A DNA stretch of 64,000 nt from Bacteroidales bacterium. GTDB taxonomy: Bacteria; Bacteroidota; Bacteroidia; Bacteroidales; F082. The stretch lies in NCBI GenBank assembly GCA_016285355.1, contig JAEEQP010000004.1:54443-118442 (forward strand). The letters are read 5' to 3'. This document shows positions 14,153 to 21,039 of this stretch, in pieces (the stretch's first letter is position 1; each line of letters starts with the position of its first letter). The position numbers and the translations under genes were made by a program. The notes beneath the pieces were generated by a model. It searched no databases, was not told the origin of the DNA, and saw nothing but the letters and a program-made list of their open reading frames with translations.

Positions 14153-16688
14153 GACAACGGACAGAAAAATTGAATTTTTCTTGTTTTTCGTTCGGAATGA
14201 AGACGATACGTTTGGTCTGTCCCGCTTCCAAATCAAAGAAATTCTCGGAGAAGTTGCCCATGGCGTTGGTGCAATACACTTGCACATCCTTGGCAAAGGC
14301 ATCCGTCGTGACTTCGAGGCAAATCTGGCCATCTGCTTCAGATACTTTCAAAGTCGGTTCGGCTTTAGGTAGATTCAAGTCCTTGGGATAGGCCAAATAG
14401 CAGTAACGTTCAGCCAAAAGGTTTTCATTTTCAACAAGCTCGAGTTTGACATAAGCCGTTGTCTTGTCGGCCTTCGCCAAACATTCAGCCAAACCTTCCA
14501 CTTGCAGTTTTTCATTGCTATTAGCAGGAACTTGCGCCTCGACCGACTTTTCAAAAAGTACATTTCCCTCAAAACCAACGACTTTCACCTTCAAATTGCC
14601 TTTCAACTCACGCATCAAATCAGAAGTGACGAAAACACCGTAATCCTTTTGGTCGAGTGAGAGTAAGACAGGCGCATAAAGGGTCTTCAGCTTGTATTGC
14701 AGGGCTTTCCAGTTGCCGTAATAGTCGATGGACGACCAGGAAGTCACAGGCCAGGCATCATTGAGTTGCCAATAGAGCGTACCCATGTTGTAAGGCTTCG
14801 CCGTGCGGTGCGCCTCAATCGCGATTTCCATGCCGTAGGCTTGCGAGAGTTGGCTCAGATAGACATATCGCTCAAAATCATAGGAATAGGGATAATACTT
14901 TTGGATAAAGTCGTCAATTTGGCGCGTGCCACGAGGATGTTTTTGGTGAGCTGCAATAACTTTGGCATCCTTGCTCAATGCCTCGCCTTGCGCGATTTTC
15001 AGCAAAGTTTGGTAATCGGGATAACTTTGGTAGCCGTACTCACTGTTGAAGCGACCCACTTTCTCTCGATACATTTCATAAGGCTGTTCGCCCCACCAAA
15101 CGCCCCAATAGTGCACATCGCCTTCAGTCAGACTTTCGGGTCTGCCCCAACCTTTCGAGGGTGAGCTGGGCCAATAAGGTCTCGTGCCGTCGAATTTCTC
15201 AACCACCTGAGGCAGCAGGGATTCAAACAGTGCATCATAGCCCTCTTTGATGCCTTTGTCGTCTCCCTCCGACCAATTCAGCGATTTTTGCCAGCCCCAA
15301 TTGTAGTAGCCTTCCGAAATCTCATTGCCGCCGCACCACAAAGCCAAGGAAGGATGCGAAGCCAAGCGTTTCACCTGCTCCTCGGCCTCAATTCTGGCAT
15401 TTTTATAAATGAAACTCTCCCGATCTAAAGGATACATCGTGCCTGCATACATGAAATCCTCCCAAACCAAAATGCCCAACGAGTCGCAGATGTTGAAGAA
15501 GTCATCGGAAGGATAGATGCCGCCGCCCCATACACGCAACATATTGAAATGCGCATCTTTAGCAGCTTGCAATAAACCTAACGTGTTGACAGGATTTATC
15601 CAAGTCTCAATCATTTCTTCAGGCACATAGTTCGCACCCTTGGCGTAGAACGGCACGCCATTCACCTTGAAATAAAACGCCCGACCGATGCTGTCAGGCT
15701 CATCAACCATCTCAAAGGTACGGAGACCCGACTTGAACTTTTTGGTGTCCAAAACTCTTTCGCCTTTTTTCAACACCACCTCAAAGTCATACAGCGGTTG
15801 CTCGCCCATCTCGTTGGGCCACCAAAGCTGGGGATTCCGCATGGGAACTATCAGGGATAGTTGATGCGTTCCCGTTTTTAATGACTTTGCAGGAAAGCTC
15901 AATGTCCTTTCATGGTTTAAGAAAAAAGACTCATCCTGATGTGAACTCATACTCAATTCCACCTGGTATTCTGCTTCATCCATTCTATTATCAATGCCAT
16001 ATCGCAACCACAGCCAAGCACTATCAGAATCAGCATAACATGTGGAAATATAGGCATAATCCAACTTCGCCTCTTTCCAACCCACCAACTTCACAGGTTT
16101 CCAAATGCCCACATTCTTATACTTCGGCGCCCAGTCCCAGCCGTGTTGATAGGGCGCCTTGCGGCTGACGGCGTATTTTTCGGGCAATCGTGGCTGATGT
16201 TGCTCATATAAGGCCAATTGCGTACTGTCGTATCGGATGAAATGCACTTCAAGCAGGTTGTCTTTATCCTTCAAAAAAGGCTTCACTTCTGCTTTCCATT
16301 CACGGAACTGGTTGTCAGCTGAAAAAAGCTCATAGCCATTCAAACTAACTTCGGCGTAGGTGTCAAGGCCTTCAAAAACAAGCTCAATATTCTCTTTTTC
16401 AAATAGTTTCTTATCCGCATCGAAATGTAAGGTATAGTCCCATGGATGGTCGGAAATCCACAGCAGGTCGTTTTCCACCGTACCGAGATAGGGATGCGGG
16501 ATGAGACCGTTTTCATACAGGCTTTGCTGCACCACCGAGGGCACATCAACCTGCATATTAATATTTAAGGTGTCGCCTGTGAGCGTCCAGCCTTGGTTGA
16601 GGCTTTGCTCAATAACATTGGGTTTCTCAACTTTCTGGCAACCAACCAAGAAAGCCACTAAAGACAATAAAACCAATACTTTTTTCAT
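14148..16688 (-). CDS. Beta-mannosidase, glycoside hydrolase family 2, lipoprotein
   Basis: An 846-residue protein starting at the ATG at 16688; the longer frame to 16742 lacks a signal-like start. It begins with a lipoprotein signal (LSLVAFLVGC, Cys17), so it should be anchored in the envelope. The GH2 layout is sugar-binding beta-sandwich (about 25-200), Ig-like domain (205-320) and TIM barrel (about 330-680). Within the barrel are the acid/base motif WCGGNE (Glu456) and the nucleophile motif FNSEYG (Glu550). The segments QHGWDWAPKY and NMLRVWGGGIY are typical of beta-mannosidases rather than beta-galactosidases. It would release mannose from the non-reducing ends of beta-mannosides. cutC lies upstream on the same strand, separated by about 150 bp, and no polysaccharide-utilisation genes are adjacent. 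Confidence 0.9.
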   Translation of the reverse strand: MKKVLVLLSLVAFLVGCQKVEKPNVIEQSLNQGWTLTGDTLNINMQVDVPSVVQQSLYENGLIPHPYLGTVENDLLWISDHPWDYTLHFDADKKLFEKENIELVFEGLDTYAEVSLNGYELFSADNQFREWKAEVKPFLKDKDNLLEVHFIRYDSTQLALYEQHQPRLPEKYAVSRKAPYQHGWDWAPKYKNVGIWKPVKLVGWKEAKLDYAYISTCYADSDSAWLWLRYGIDNRMDEAEYQVELSMSSHQDESFFLNHERTLSFPAKSLKTGTHQLSLIVPMRNPQLWWPNEMGEQPLYDFEVVLKKGERVLDTKKFKSGLRTFEMVDEPDSIGRAFYFKVNGVPFYAKGANYVPEEMIETWINPVNTLGLLQAAKDAHFNMLRVWGGGIYPSDDFFNICDSLGILVWEDFMYAGTMYPLDRESFIYKNARIEAEEQVKRLASHPSLALWCGGNEISEGYYNWGWQKSLNWSEGDDKGIKEGYDALFESLLPQVVEKFDGTRPYWPSSPSKGWGRPESLTEGDVHYWGVWWGEQPYEMYREKVGRFNSEYGYQSYPDYQTLLKIAQGEALSKDAKVIAAHQKHPRGTRQIDDFIQKYYPYSYDFERYVYLSQLSQAYGMEIAIEAHRTAKPYNMGTLYWQLNDAWPVTSWSSIDYYGNWKALQYKLKTLYAPVLLSLDQKDYGVFVTSDLMRELKGNLKVKVVGFEGNVLFEKSVEAQVPANSNEKLQVEGLAECLAKADKTTAYVKLELVENENLLAERYCYLAYPKDLNLPKAEPTLKVSEADGQICLEVTTDAFAKDVQVYCTNAMGNFSENFFDLEAGQTKRIVFIPNEKQEKFNFSVRCL

Positions 16689-16836
16689 TGCATATTTTCT
16701 TTTTTCACAAAACCTGCAAAACCCACAAAACCAATTTCTCAATGGAAAGTCGCCAACCGGCTCCTTTCCGGCGGCAAGGCGGTTGCCGAGCCGCGCCCAA
16801 ATAAGGTTTTGTTCGTTTTGATAGTTTTGTGATTAA

Positions 16837-17571
16837 TTAAAACGGATTCAACATCTTCTCCATTTCGTAAATCAAGTCCTTGTTCGACTCGGTCCAGACC
16901 ATCGTCGCACCAGTCGCGTCCTTTTGGTTAGGATAGAGTTTCTCATTGAAGCGCGGCACCCAATGCGCCAGCGAAGCGTGGCAATGCACCGTGCCCGTCA
17001 TATTGAGGATGTCCTTCACGTTGCCGAGGTTGATGCCGCCGCCAGGCATGATGGCGATTTTGTCGCCATAGCGCAGCTGCATCTCCGCAATCATCGGGAC
17101 ACCTTCAAGGGCCGTGGGCTTGCCGCCTGAGGTCAGGATTTTGTCGAAACCAAGTTCTATCAGTTTTTCAACAGCCTCAAAAGGTTTCACACAAGCATCA
17201 ATGGCGCGGTGGAAGGTGAACTTCAAGCCCTCGCCGGCTCCCATCAAGGCCTTAATGGTTTCCACATCAAGTTCACCCTTGTCGTTCAAGGCACCGATGA
17301 CCACGCCTTCGAAACCGAGTTTCTTGCAAAGCATGATGTCGGTTTTCATCATCTCGACTTCTTCCTCGTCATAGATGTAGTTGCCCGGTCGCGGACGGAT
17401 GAGCACCCGCATCGGGATAAACGAAATATCGACGGCCTTGGCCAAAGTGCCGAATGAGGGCGTCACGCCGCCCACTTCGAGGCATTCACACAACTCCACG
17501 CACTGGGCGCAGCCGTCCATCGCGTTCTGCAACGACTTAATGCCGTTGGCACAGATTTCCAATCGTATCAT
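16837..17571 (-). CDS. cutC: CutC family protein
   Basis: 244 residues from the ATG at 17571; the long upstream extension is not protein-like and crosses the promoter. The TIM-barrel CutC signatures are visible: RLEICANGI at the start, GGVTPSFGTL, IRPRPGNYIYDEEE, GVVIGALNDKGELD, FTFHRAIDAC, KILTSGGKPTA, IMPGGGIN and the final FHASL-like motif, here CHASL. The family was named for copper homeostasis, but its biochemical activity remains unsettled, and the symbol is used in the family sense. A -7 box lies 41 bp upstream. Other genes for copper handling are not seen nearby. Confidence 0.9.
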   Translation of the reverse strand: MIRLEICANGIKSLQNAMDGCAQCVELCECLEVGGVTPSFGTLAKAVDISFIPMRVLIRPRPGNYIYDEEEVEMMKTDIMLCKKLGFEGVVIGALNDKGELDVETIKALMGAGEGLKFTFHRAIDACVKPFEAVEKLIELGFDKILTSGGKPTALEGVPMIAEMQLRYGDKIAIMPGGGINLGNVKDILNMTGTVHCHASLAHWVPRFNEKLYPNQKDATGATMVWTESNKDLIYEMEKMLNPF

Positions 17572-17611
17572 AGTTTTAGAAATTACTAATTCAACGTAGT
17601 TAATTTTGGGG

Positions 17612-17619
17612 CAAAGATA
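17612..17619 (-). promoter_or_regulatory. -7 box of cutC
   Basis: TATCTTTG on the minus strand, 40 bp before the ATG at 17571. Confidence 0.6.
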
Positions 17620-17716
17620 TTGAAATTGTTGAAGCGTTGAGTGTTGAATTGTTGAAATCTTTGATTCGAAGTAGTCAATTGTTGGTGGAAAAGGATGCAA
17701 ATTGTGAAAAAAACAC

Positions 17717-17724
17717 TATTTTTG
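17717..17724 (+). promoter_or_regulatory. -7 box of the small-protein/zeta-like kinase pair
   Basis: TATTTTTG fits TAnnTTTG and lies 22 bp before the ATG at 17747. Confidence 0.6.
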
Positions 17725-17746
17725 CGCAACATAAAGACAGAAAGCC

Positions 17747-17926
17747 ATGTCAGAGAAAGAAATCAACGCCTACCGCTTGACTTCGTTGGAGGAACCGACG
17801 GACGAGATGCTAGCGTATATCATGCGAGAAGTGGCGGAGGAAGCGAAACAAAGCAACAAAGAGGCCCTGGAGAAGTTTTTCAATGAAATCAGCCTGATGT
17901 ATCAACAACAATACGGCAACACCTAA
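17747..17926 (+). CDS. Small acidic protein, possible antitoxin to the zeta-like kinase
   Basis: A 59-residue protein too short for most gene callers. It starts MSEKEINAYRLTSLEEP and continues as a mostly helical, charged chain (EMLAYIMREVAEEAKQSN, then ALEKFFNEI). I do not recognise a family. Three points support it as a gene: a good -7 box 22 bp upstream, a proper codon pattern, and a stop codon that overlaps the next start (TAATG at 17924-17928), which couples it to the P-loop kinase. Small helical proteins encoded just upstream of zeta/PezT-type kinases are usually the cognate antitoxins, so that role is proposed by analogy. Confidence 0.65.
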   Translation: MSEKEINAYRLTSLEEPTDEMLAYIMREVAEEAKQSNKEALEKFFNEISLMYQQQYGNT

Positions 17927-18528
17927 TGAGCACAGAGGCCAGAAAACCGGTTTTAATTGTGATTGCTGGTCCCAACGGAAGCGGAAAAACTTCCGTAACC
18001 AGCAAAATCCTTCAACATGAATGGATGGAGGATTCTGTTTACATCAATCCAGACATTGTTGCACAAGAAAAATTCGGCGATTGGAACTCGATGGATGCTA
18101 TTAAAAAAGCAGTGGTTTATTGCGAAGAATGGCGAGAAAAGTGCTTGAATGAACGAAAAAGTTTGATTTTTGAAACGGTTTTGTCCGCCAAAGACAAAAT
18201 CGATTACATTGAAAGGGCAAAACAGGCAGGTTTCTTCATTAGGTTGTTTTTCGTCTGCACAAAATCACCAGCCATCAACGCCTCACGCATTGCACAAAGA
18301 GTGATGAAAGGCGGCCACGATGTACCGATTACCAAGGTTATTTCGCGTTACCAAAAATCCATCCTCAACTGCAAATACATTGCGACCAAGGTTGACCGTA
18401 CCTATTTGTATGACAACTCCGTTGATGATGCCGAGCAGCAACTGCTTATCCGTCTGTCTGACGGCCTCATCGCGAAAAGATATGTGAACGAACTGCCCGA
18501 ATGGGCAAAACAAATAATTAAAGAATAA
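17926..18528 (+). CDS. Zeta-toxin-like P-loop kinase
   Basis: A 200-residue P-loop protein. Walker A is GPNGSGKTS (residues 15-23), right after the first strand LIVIAG. It is followed by VYINPDIVAQEKFGDW, by LIFETVLSAKDKIDYI (equivalent to the substrate-binding segment of zeta toxins) and by a lid region with SRIAQRVMKGGHDVP and KVISRYQKSI. These are family features of the zeta/PezT-like kinases, some of which phosphorylate UDP-N-acetylglucosamine and block cell-wall synthesis. Many chromosomal homologues in Bacteroidota are annotated only as zeta toxin family and have not been tested. It is translationally coupled to the 59-residue protein before it, which suggests a toxin-antitoxin module at the left edge of the accessory island. 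Confidence 0.8.
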   Translation: MSTEARKPVLIVIAGPNGSGKTSVTSKILQHEWMEDSVYINPDIVAQEKFGDWNSMDAIKKAVVYCEEWREKCLNERKSLIFETVLSAKDKIDYIERAKQAGFFIRLFFVCTKSPAINASRIAQRVMKGGHDVPITKVISRYQKSILNCKYIATKVDRTYLYDNSVDDAEQQLLIRLSDGLIAKRYVNELPEWAKQIIKE

Positions 18529-18591
18529 CGAAAGACAATTGATTGATAGCTAATTAACATAGTATAAATTAGGGCTTTACGCTCTTGTTCT

Positions 18592-18711
18592 CAATCCGAA
18601 AAATCTGGTAAATTTTTGCAACGAGAATAAGCAAGCGAAAAGTTCGCGTTTTAGGCGTGAACTATTTCGTGCTTATTAGTTGCACAGGTTTACCAGAGCC
18701 TTCGGATTTAA
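18592..18711. other. Long imperfect hairpin, candidate structured RNA or palindromic element
   Basis: Two arms of nearly 60 nt pair over almost their full length. Successive blocks AATCCGAA, TCTGGTAAA, TGCAAC, AATAAGCA and AGTTC each have their complement in reverse order on the other side. They are interrupted by small near-symmetric internal loops (AAA/GCC, TTTT/CAGG, GAG/A) and closed by a TTTTAGG loop. A second, shorter hairpin follows at about 18706-18758 (AAGCAAT ... ATTGCTT enclosing GGCGAACGCC). The element fills the 258-bp gap between the kinase and HTH genes. No open frame spans it. It could be a structured non-coding RNA or a mobile palindrome; the sequence alone cannot decide. Confidence 0.5.
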
Positions 18712-18786
18712 TAAGCAATCAAACGAATGGCGAACGCCTTTCTTTATTGCTTGTGGGCAAGGAAAAGTCCGAGAATACAACAAACC

Positions 18787-19035
18787 ATGAGCAGACACAA
18801 TCAATACCATAACGATGGTTTTCACATCGGGCAACTTATCAAAGCAGAGCTGTCGCGACAAGGCCGCACTGCCACATGGCTTGCCAAACAAGTGCATTGC
18901 ACACCCGAAAACATCTACAAAACCTACCGCCAAAAGTGGGTCACCATGCCTCTGCTTTTCGAGATTAGCAAGGCTTTGGATTGCGATTTCTTTAGGGCTT
19001 GTTCAGAGTATCTAGAAAGACAGAAAACAAACTGA
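18787..19035 (+). CDS. Small helix-turn-helix DNA-binding protein
   Basis: 82 residues from the ATG at 18787 (MSRHNQYHNDG); an in-frame extension to 18727 runs into the structured region and is not used. The chain HIGQLIKAELSRQGRTATWL is the first helix pair. AKQVHCTPENIYKTYRQKW is a helix-turn-helix and LLFEISKALDCDFF closes the domain. This is the small XRE/Cro-like type common in gut Bacteroidota, often found alone near accessory genes. It stands 126 bp upstream of the secreted-protein and radical SAM genes and could regulate them, but no repeated operator is obvious. Confidence 0.75.
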   Translation: MSRHNQYHNDGFHIGQLIKAELSRQGRTATWLAKQVHCTPENIYKTYRQKWVTMPLLFEISKALDCDFFRACSEYLERQKTN

Positions 19036-19119
19036 AAGTTATTGTTTTCTGGGAAAACAATTCAGTTTTATTGGTAAAAGGAGTTAGCTTTAAATTTCTA
19101 GAAAGGAATGGTTTATGCA

Positions 19120-19127
19120 TAATTTTG
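19120..19127 (+). promoter_or_regulatory. -7 box upstream of the small secreted protein genes
   Basis: TAATTTTG fits TAnnTTTG, giving a leader of about 28 nt before the ATG at 19162. It is the last clear promoter before the peptide and radical SAM genes. Confidence 0.6.
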
Positions 19128-19161
19128 CGACATACAATTTTCAAACTAAAAACATAGAAAA

Positions 19162-19572
19162 ATGAAGAAGTTACTTGTTTTAACGATGCTTTTCATCGGA
19201 ATAGGCGTTCAGACTGCAAAAGCCCAATATTGGGTGCCTAACTTTCGTGAACCTGAATATGTTACCATATCTTCAAAGGAGGGTATTAGTGTCAGTTCCA
19301 TAACGCACAATCAGAACAATTCTTACACGGTATCCCTTTATAATGGTAACAGTGGAAACCAGCACGAAATTACCAGTTATAGTTTCGAATGGTACCTTTC
19401 TTACAAAGGTGAGCGGGTGAGCGACTATTACCAAGAAACCATCCGTTGTGGACAATCTTCTTCGAGAACCGTCTATGCTTGGCCAGGGGAAGTTCCATCG
19501 GGTAACGAAAAATATGTAACCGCACAATTGGGAAGGCAACCAGCCAAGAAAGATCCAAGAGACGACGATTAA
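19162..19572 (+). CDS. Small secreted protein 1 of the radical SAM locus
   Basis: A 136-residue protein with a signal peptide ending at AKAQYW. The mature part is about 115 residues, rich in Ser, Tyr and Asn, with an alternating beta pattern (YTVSLYNGNSGNQHEI, SYSFEWYLSYKGERVSDYY) and a charged tail KKDPRDDD. No family is recognised. Its architecture resembles the next gene: a sheet-like domain in which a turn (GERVSDYYQETI / GKIVDTKSFTLN) is followed by an aromatic strand (TVYAW / SYVWK). The two may therefore be distant paralogues. Location just upstream of the peptide genes suggests, without proof, a role in the same system. Confidence 0.6.
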   Translation: MKKLLVLTMLFIGIGVQTAKAQYWVPNFREPEYVTISSKEGISVSSITHNQNNSYTVSLYNGNSGNQHEITSYSFEWYLSYKGERVSDYYQETIRCGQSSSRTVYAWPGEVPSGNEKYVTAQLGRQPAKKDPRDDD

Positions 19573-19642
19573 GAAAACAACAAACAATTTAAATAACAAC
19601 AAATTAAAAGTTGCGCCCGGCACGAACATAGGGTAAAAGAAA

Positions 19643-20038
19643 ATGAAAAAGATAATGGCAGTTTTAACCGTTTTGATGTGTTTTGCATCTACAAGTGCAT
19701 TTGCTCAACTGAAAGAAGTTAGAGGGGTGCAAACAAGGGTTGTTGAATATAAAAGTGATGATTATATAGCATATCACGATGCATATAACAATAGTAATGG
19801 TCCAGGTTATAACCGACACGGTTTCGAATTTAAGAACGAGAATAATTACTCTGTTTGGGTTGAAACAGAATTGTACGACTCGAATGGGAAAATAGTGGAC
19901 ACAAAAAGTTTTACTTTAAATGCAAAAGAATCTTACGTTTGGAAAGTTGGTGATAAACTCATACATTATACATGGCTAGCCTATGAAGATAAATATGACC
20001 AATACTACGTTAAATACAAAGCTTATAAAGCGGAATAA
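19643..20038 (+). CDS. Small secreted protein 2 of the radical SAM locus
   Basis: A 131-residue protein with a clear signal peptide (to SAFAQL). The mature part contains FEFKNENNYSVWVETELYDS, GKIVDTKSFTLNAKESYVWK and a Tyr/Lys-rich C-terminus (KYDQYYVKYKAYKAE). The middle looks like a small beta-sandwich; no family is recognised. The gene is clearly more AT-rich than the flanking housekeeping genes, as are the two peptide genes and the membrane-protein gene after it. It follows the first secreted protein gene by 70 bp. A hairpin at 20054-20091 separates it from the peptide genes. Confidence 0.6.
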   Translation: MKKIMAVLTVLMCFASTSAFAQLKEVRGVQTRVVEYKSDDYIAYHDAYNNSNGPGYNRHGFEFKNENNYSVWVETELYDSNGKIVDTKSFTLNAKESYVWKVGDKLIHYTWLAYEDKYDQYYVKYKAYKAE

Positions 20039-20053
20039 GCAATGTCAACTTAC

Positions 20054-20091
20054 AAAGAGAGTGTGCATGTAATTGTGTTTACTCTCTTTTG
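20054..20091 (+). terminator. Hairpin between secreted protein 2 and the peptide genes
   Basis: AAAGAGAGT (20054-20062) pairs perfectly with ACTCTCTTT (20081-20089), followed by a short T tract. It may end most transcripts or act as an attenuator, since no separate promoter for the peptide genes is visible in the 23 bp that follow. Confidence 0.55.
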
Positions 20092-20113
20092 CAACAACTT
20101 TAATTACTGAATT

Positions 20114-20281
20114 ATGAGCGATAAGACATTTGCACAGGAGGCAATTCAAAGGCAAATAGAAGAAAAGCAAAGGCCTTTAAGGTTTCAAGATTTCGGATAT
20201 GGAGATGAGTATTCAGAGGCTCCATACAACGATTATAATGACTGTCATGGGGATTACTATGATGCTGATGTAGCGAATTAG
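20114..20281 (+). CDS. Putative RiPP precursor peptide 1
   Basis: A 55-residue peptide, missed by standard size cut-offs. The leader-like N-terminus has TFAQEAIQRQIEEK (residues 5-18). The C-terminal half is a series of aromatic-X-acidic triads: FQD 24-26, YGD 29-31, YSE 33-35, YND 38-40, YND 41-43, HGD 45-47 and YYD 48-50, with one Cys (44) between the fourth and fifth tyrosine blocks. It ends ADVAN. The second peptide, 29 bp downstream, shares TFAQ-x-AI and DCHGDYYD exactly while the middle diverges, which is how RiPP precursors usually vary. The radical SAM/SPASM gene lies about 760 bp further on. I infer that the triads are modified by that enzyme. Confidence 0.75.
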   Translation: MSDKTFAQEAIQRQIEEKQRPLRFQDFGYGDEYSEAPYNDYNDCHGDYYDADVAN

Positions 20282-20310
20282 TTCTTTGTTATCCAATAGA
20301 AATCAATTAT

Positions 20311-20457
20311 ATGGAGAAAATGACATTTGCCCAAAAGGCAATTTGGAAGCGAATTAAGCAGAAAGACGAGAGGGAACAAGAATTCCAAGATCGTTATGAT
20401 GAGCATTCTGATTACGATGCTTATTCAGATTGCCACGGTGATTATTACGACAATTAA
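20311..20457 (+). CDS. Putative RiPP precursor peptide 2
   Basis: A 48-residue paralogue of the preceding peptide. The leader has TFAQKAIWKRIKQK (residues 5-18). The C-terminal half consists almost only of triads: FQD 25-27, YDE 29-31, HSD 32-34, YDA 35-37, YSD 38-40, Cys41, HGD 42-44, YYD 45-47, and a final Asn. Its stop is 3 bp before the start of the membrane protein gene, so peptides, membrane protein and radical SAM gene probably share a transcript. Three-residue repeats with an aromatic at position 1 and Asp at position 3 fit the substrates of radical SAM enzymes that make three-residue cyclophanes. No protease site can be assigned. Confidence 0.75.
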   Translation: MEKMTFAQKAIWKRIKQKDEREQEFQDRYDEHSDYDAYSDCHGDYYDN

Positions 20458-20460
20458 TAG

Positions 20461-21039
20461 ATGATGCCAATGTTGTTAAACAGTTTAATAATTGGAGTAT
20501 TATCTGGTTTAATTTGTGCCTTATTGACATGGATAATTAAACCAGTTCCTCGCATAAAAATTCTAACAGAAATCTCTTTTAACAAAGAAAGCAACAAATA
20601 TCATTTCAAAATTCAGAATGTTGGACGAAACGACATTAGCATTTCCAGTTTATACATAACTTTATGTTACAAGGGGGAGTTTTATAACATCAAAGGCATT
20701 GGGATTCCATTTTTGCCGAGCGAGAAGAACGCAAATAAAATAGGATCAAAGTATATTTATGAGAGACTGATTTCTATTGATGTGTCTCGGATTAAACCGG
20801 AATCACTCCGTAAATCAAACGATGAAGAACTGATAAGAAAAAGTGAATCAGGGCAATTAGTCTTGCATGATTTTATCAAAAAAGATGATAAATTGCGAAT
20901 TTATGTTGGATTAATGGCAATAGATTATCGTTATAACACAACAAAGTATTACAAAGAAACCTTGAAAAATTGTATTGAAGGTGAATATGGGCCAGGACAA
21001 TGTTTTGTTGAACAAGCTAAAACCCCAACCGAAGGCTAA
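20461..21039 (+). CDS. One-helix membrane protein coupled to the radical SAM gene
   Basis: A 192-residue protein; the first or second of two adjacent ATGs (20461, 20464) may be used. Residues about 5-27 form a membrane helix (LLNSLIIGVLSGLICALLTW). The rest is soluble, with a beta-rich segment FKIQNVGRNDISISSLYITL and a C-terminal helical part. I recognise no family. It sits between the peptide genes and the radical SAM gene and its stop overlaps the latter's start (TAATG at 21037-21041), so the products are made together. Possible roles are leader binding at the membrane, export or self-protection; none is demonstrated. The gene is AT-rich compared with the radical SAM gene. Confidence 0.65.
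   Translation: MMPMLLNSLIIGVLSGLICALLTWIIKPVPRIKILTEISFNKESNKYHFKIQNVGRNDISISSLYITLCYKGEFYNIKGIGIPFLPSEKNANKIGSKYIYERLISIDVSRIKPESLRKSNDEELIRKSESGQLVLHDFIKKDDKLRIYVGLMAIDYRYNTTKYYKETLKNCIEGEYGPGQCFVEQAKTPTEG

Noticed and set aside
18727..18786. N-terminal extension of the small HTH protein
   Set aside because: These 20 codons lie in the structured hairpin region and do not resemble the family; the ATG at 18787 is used.
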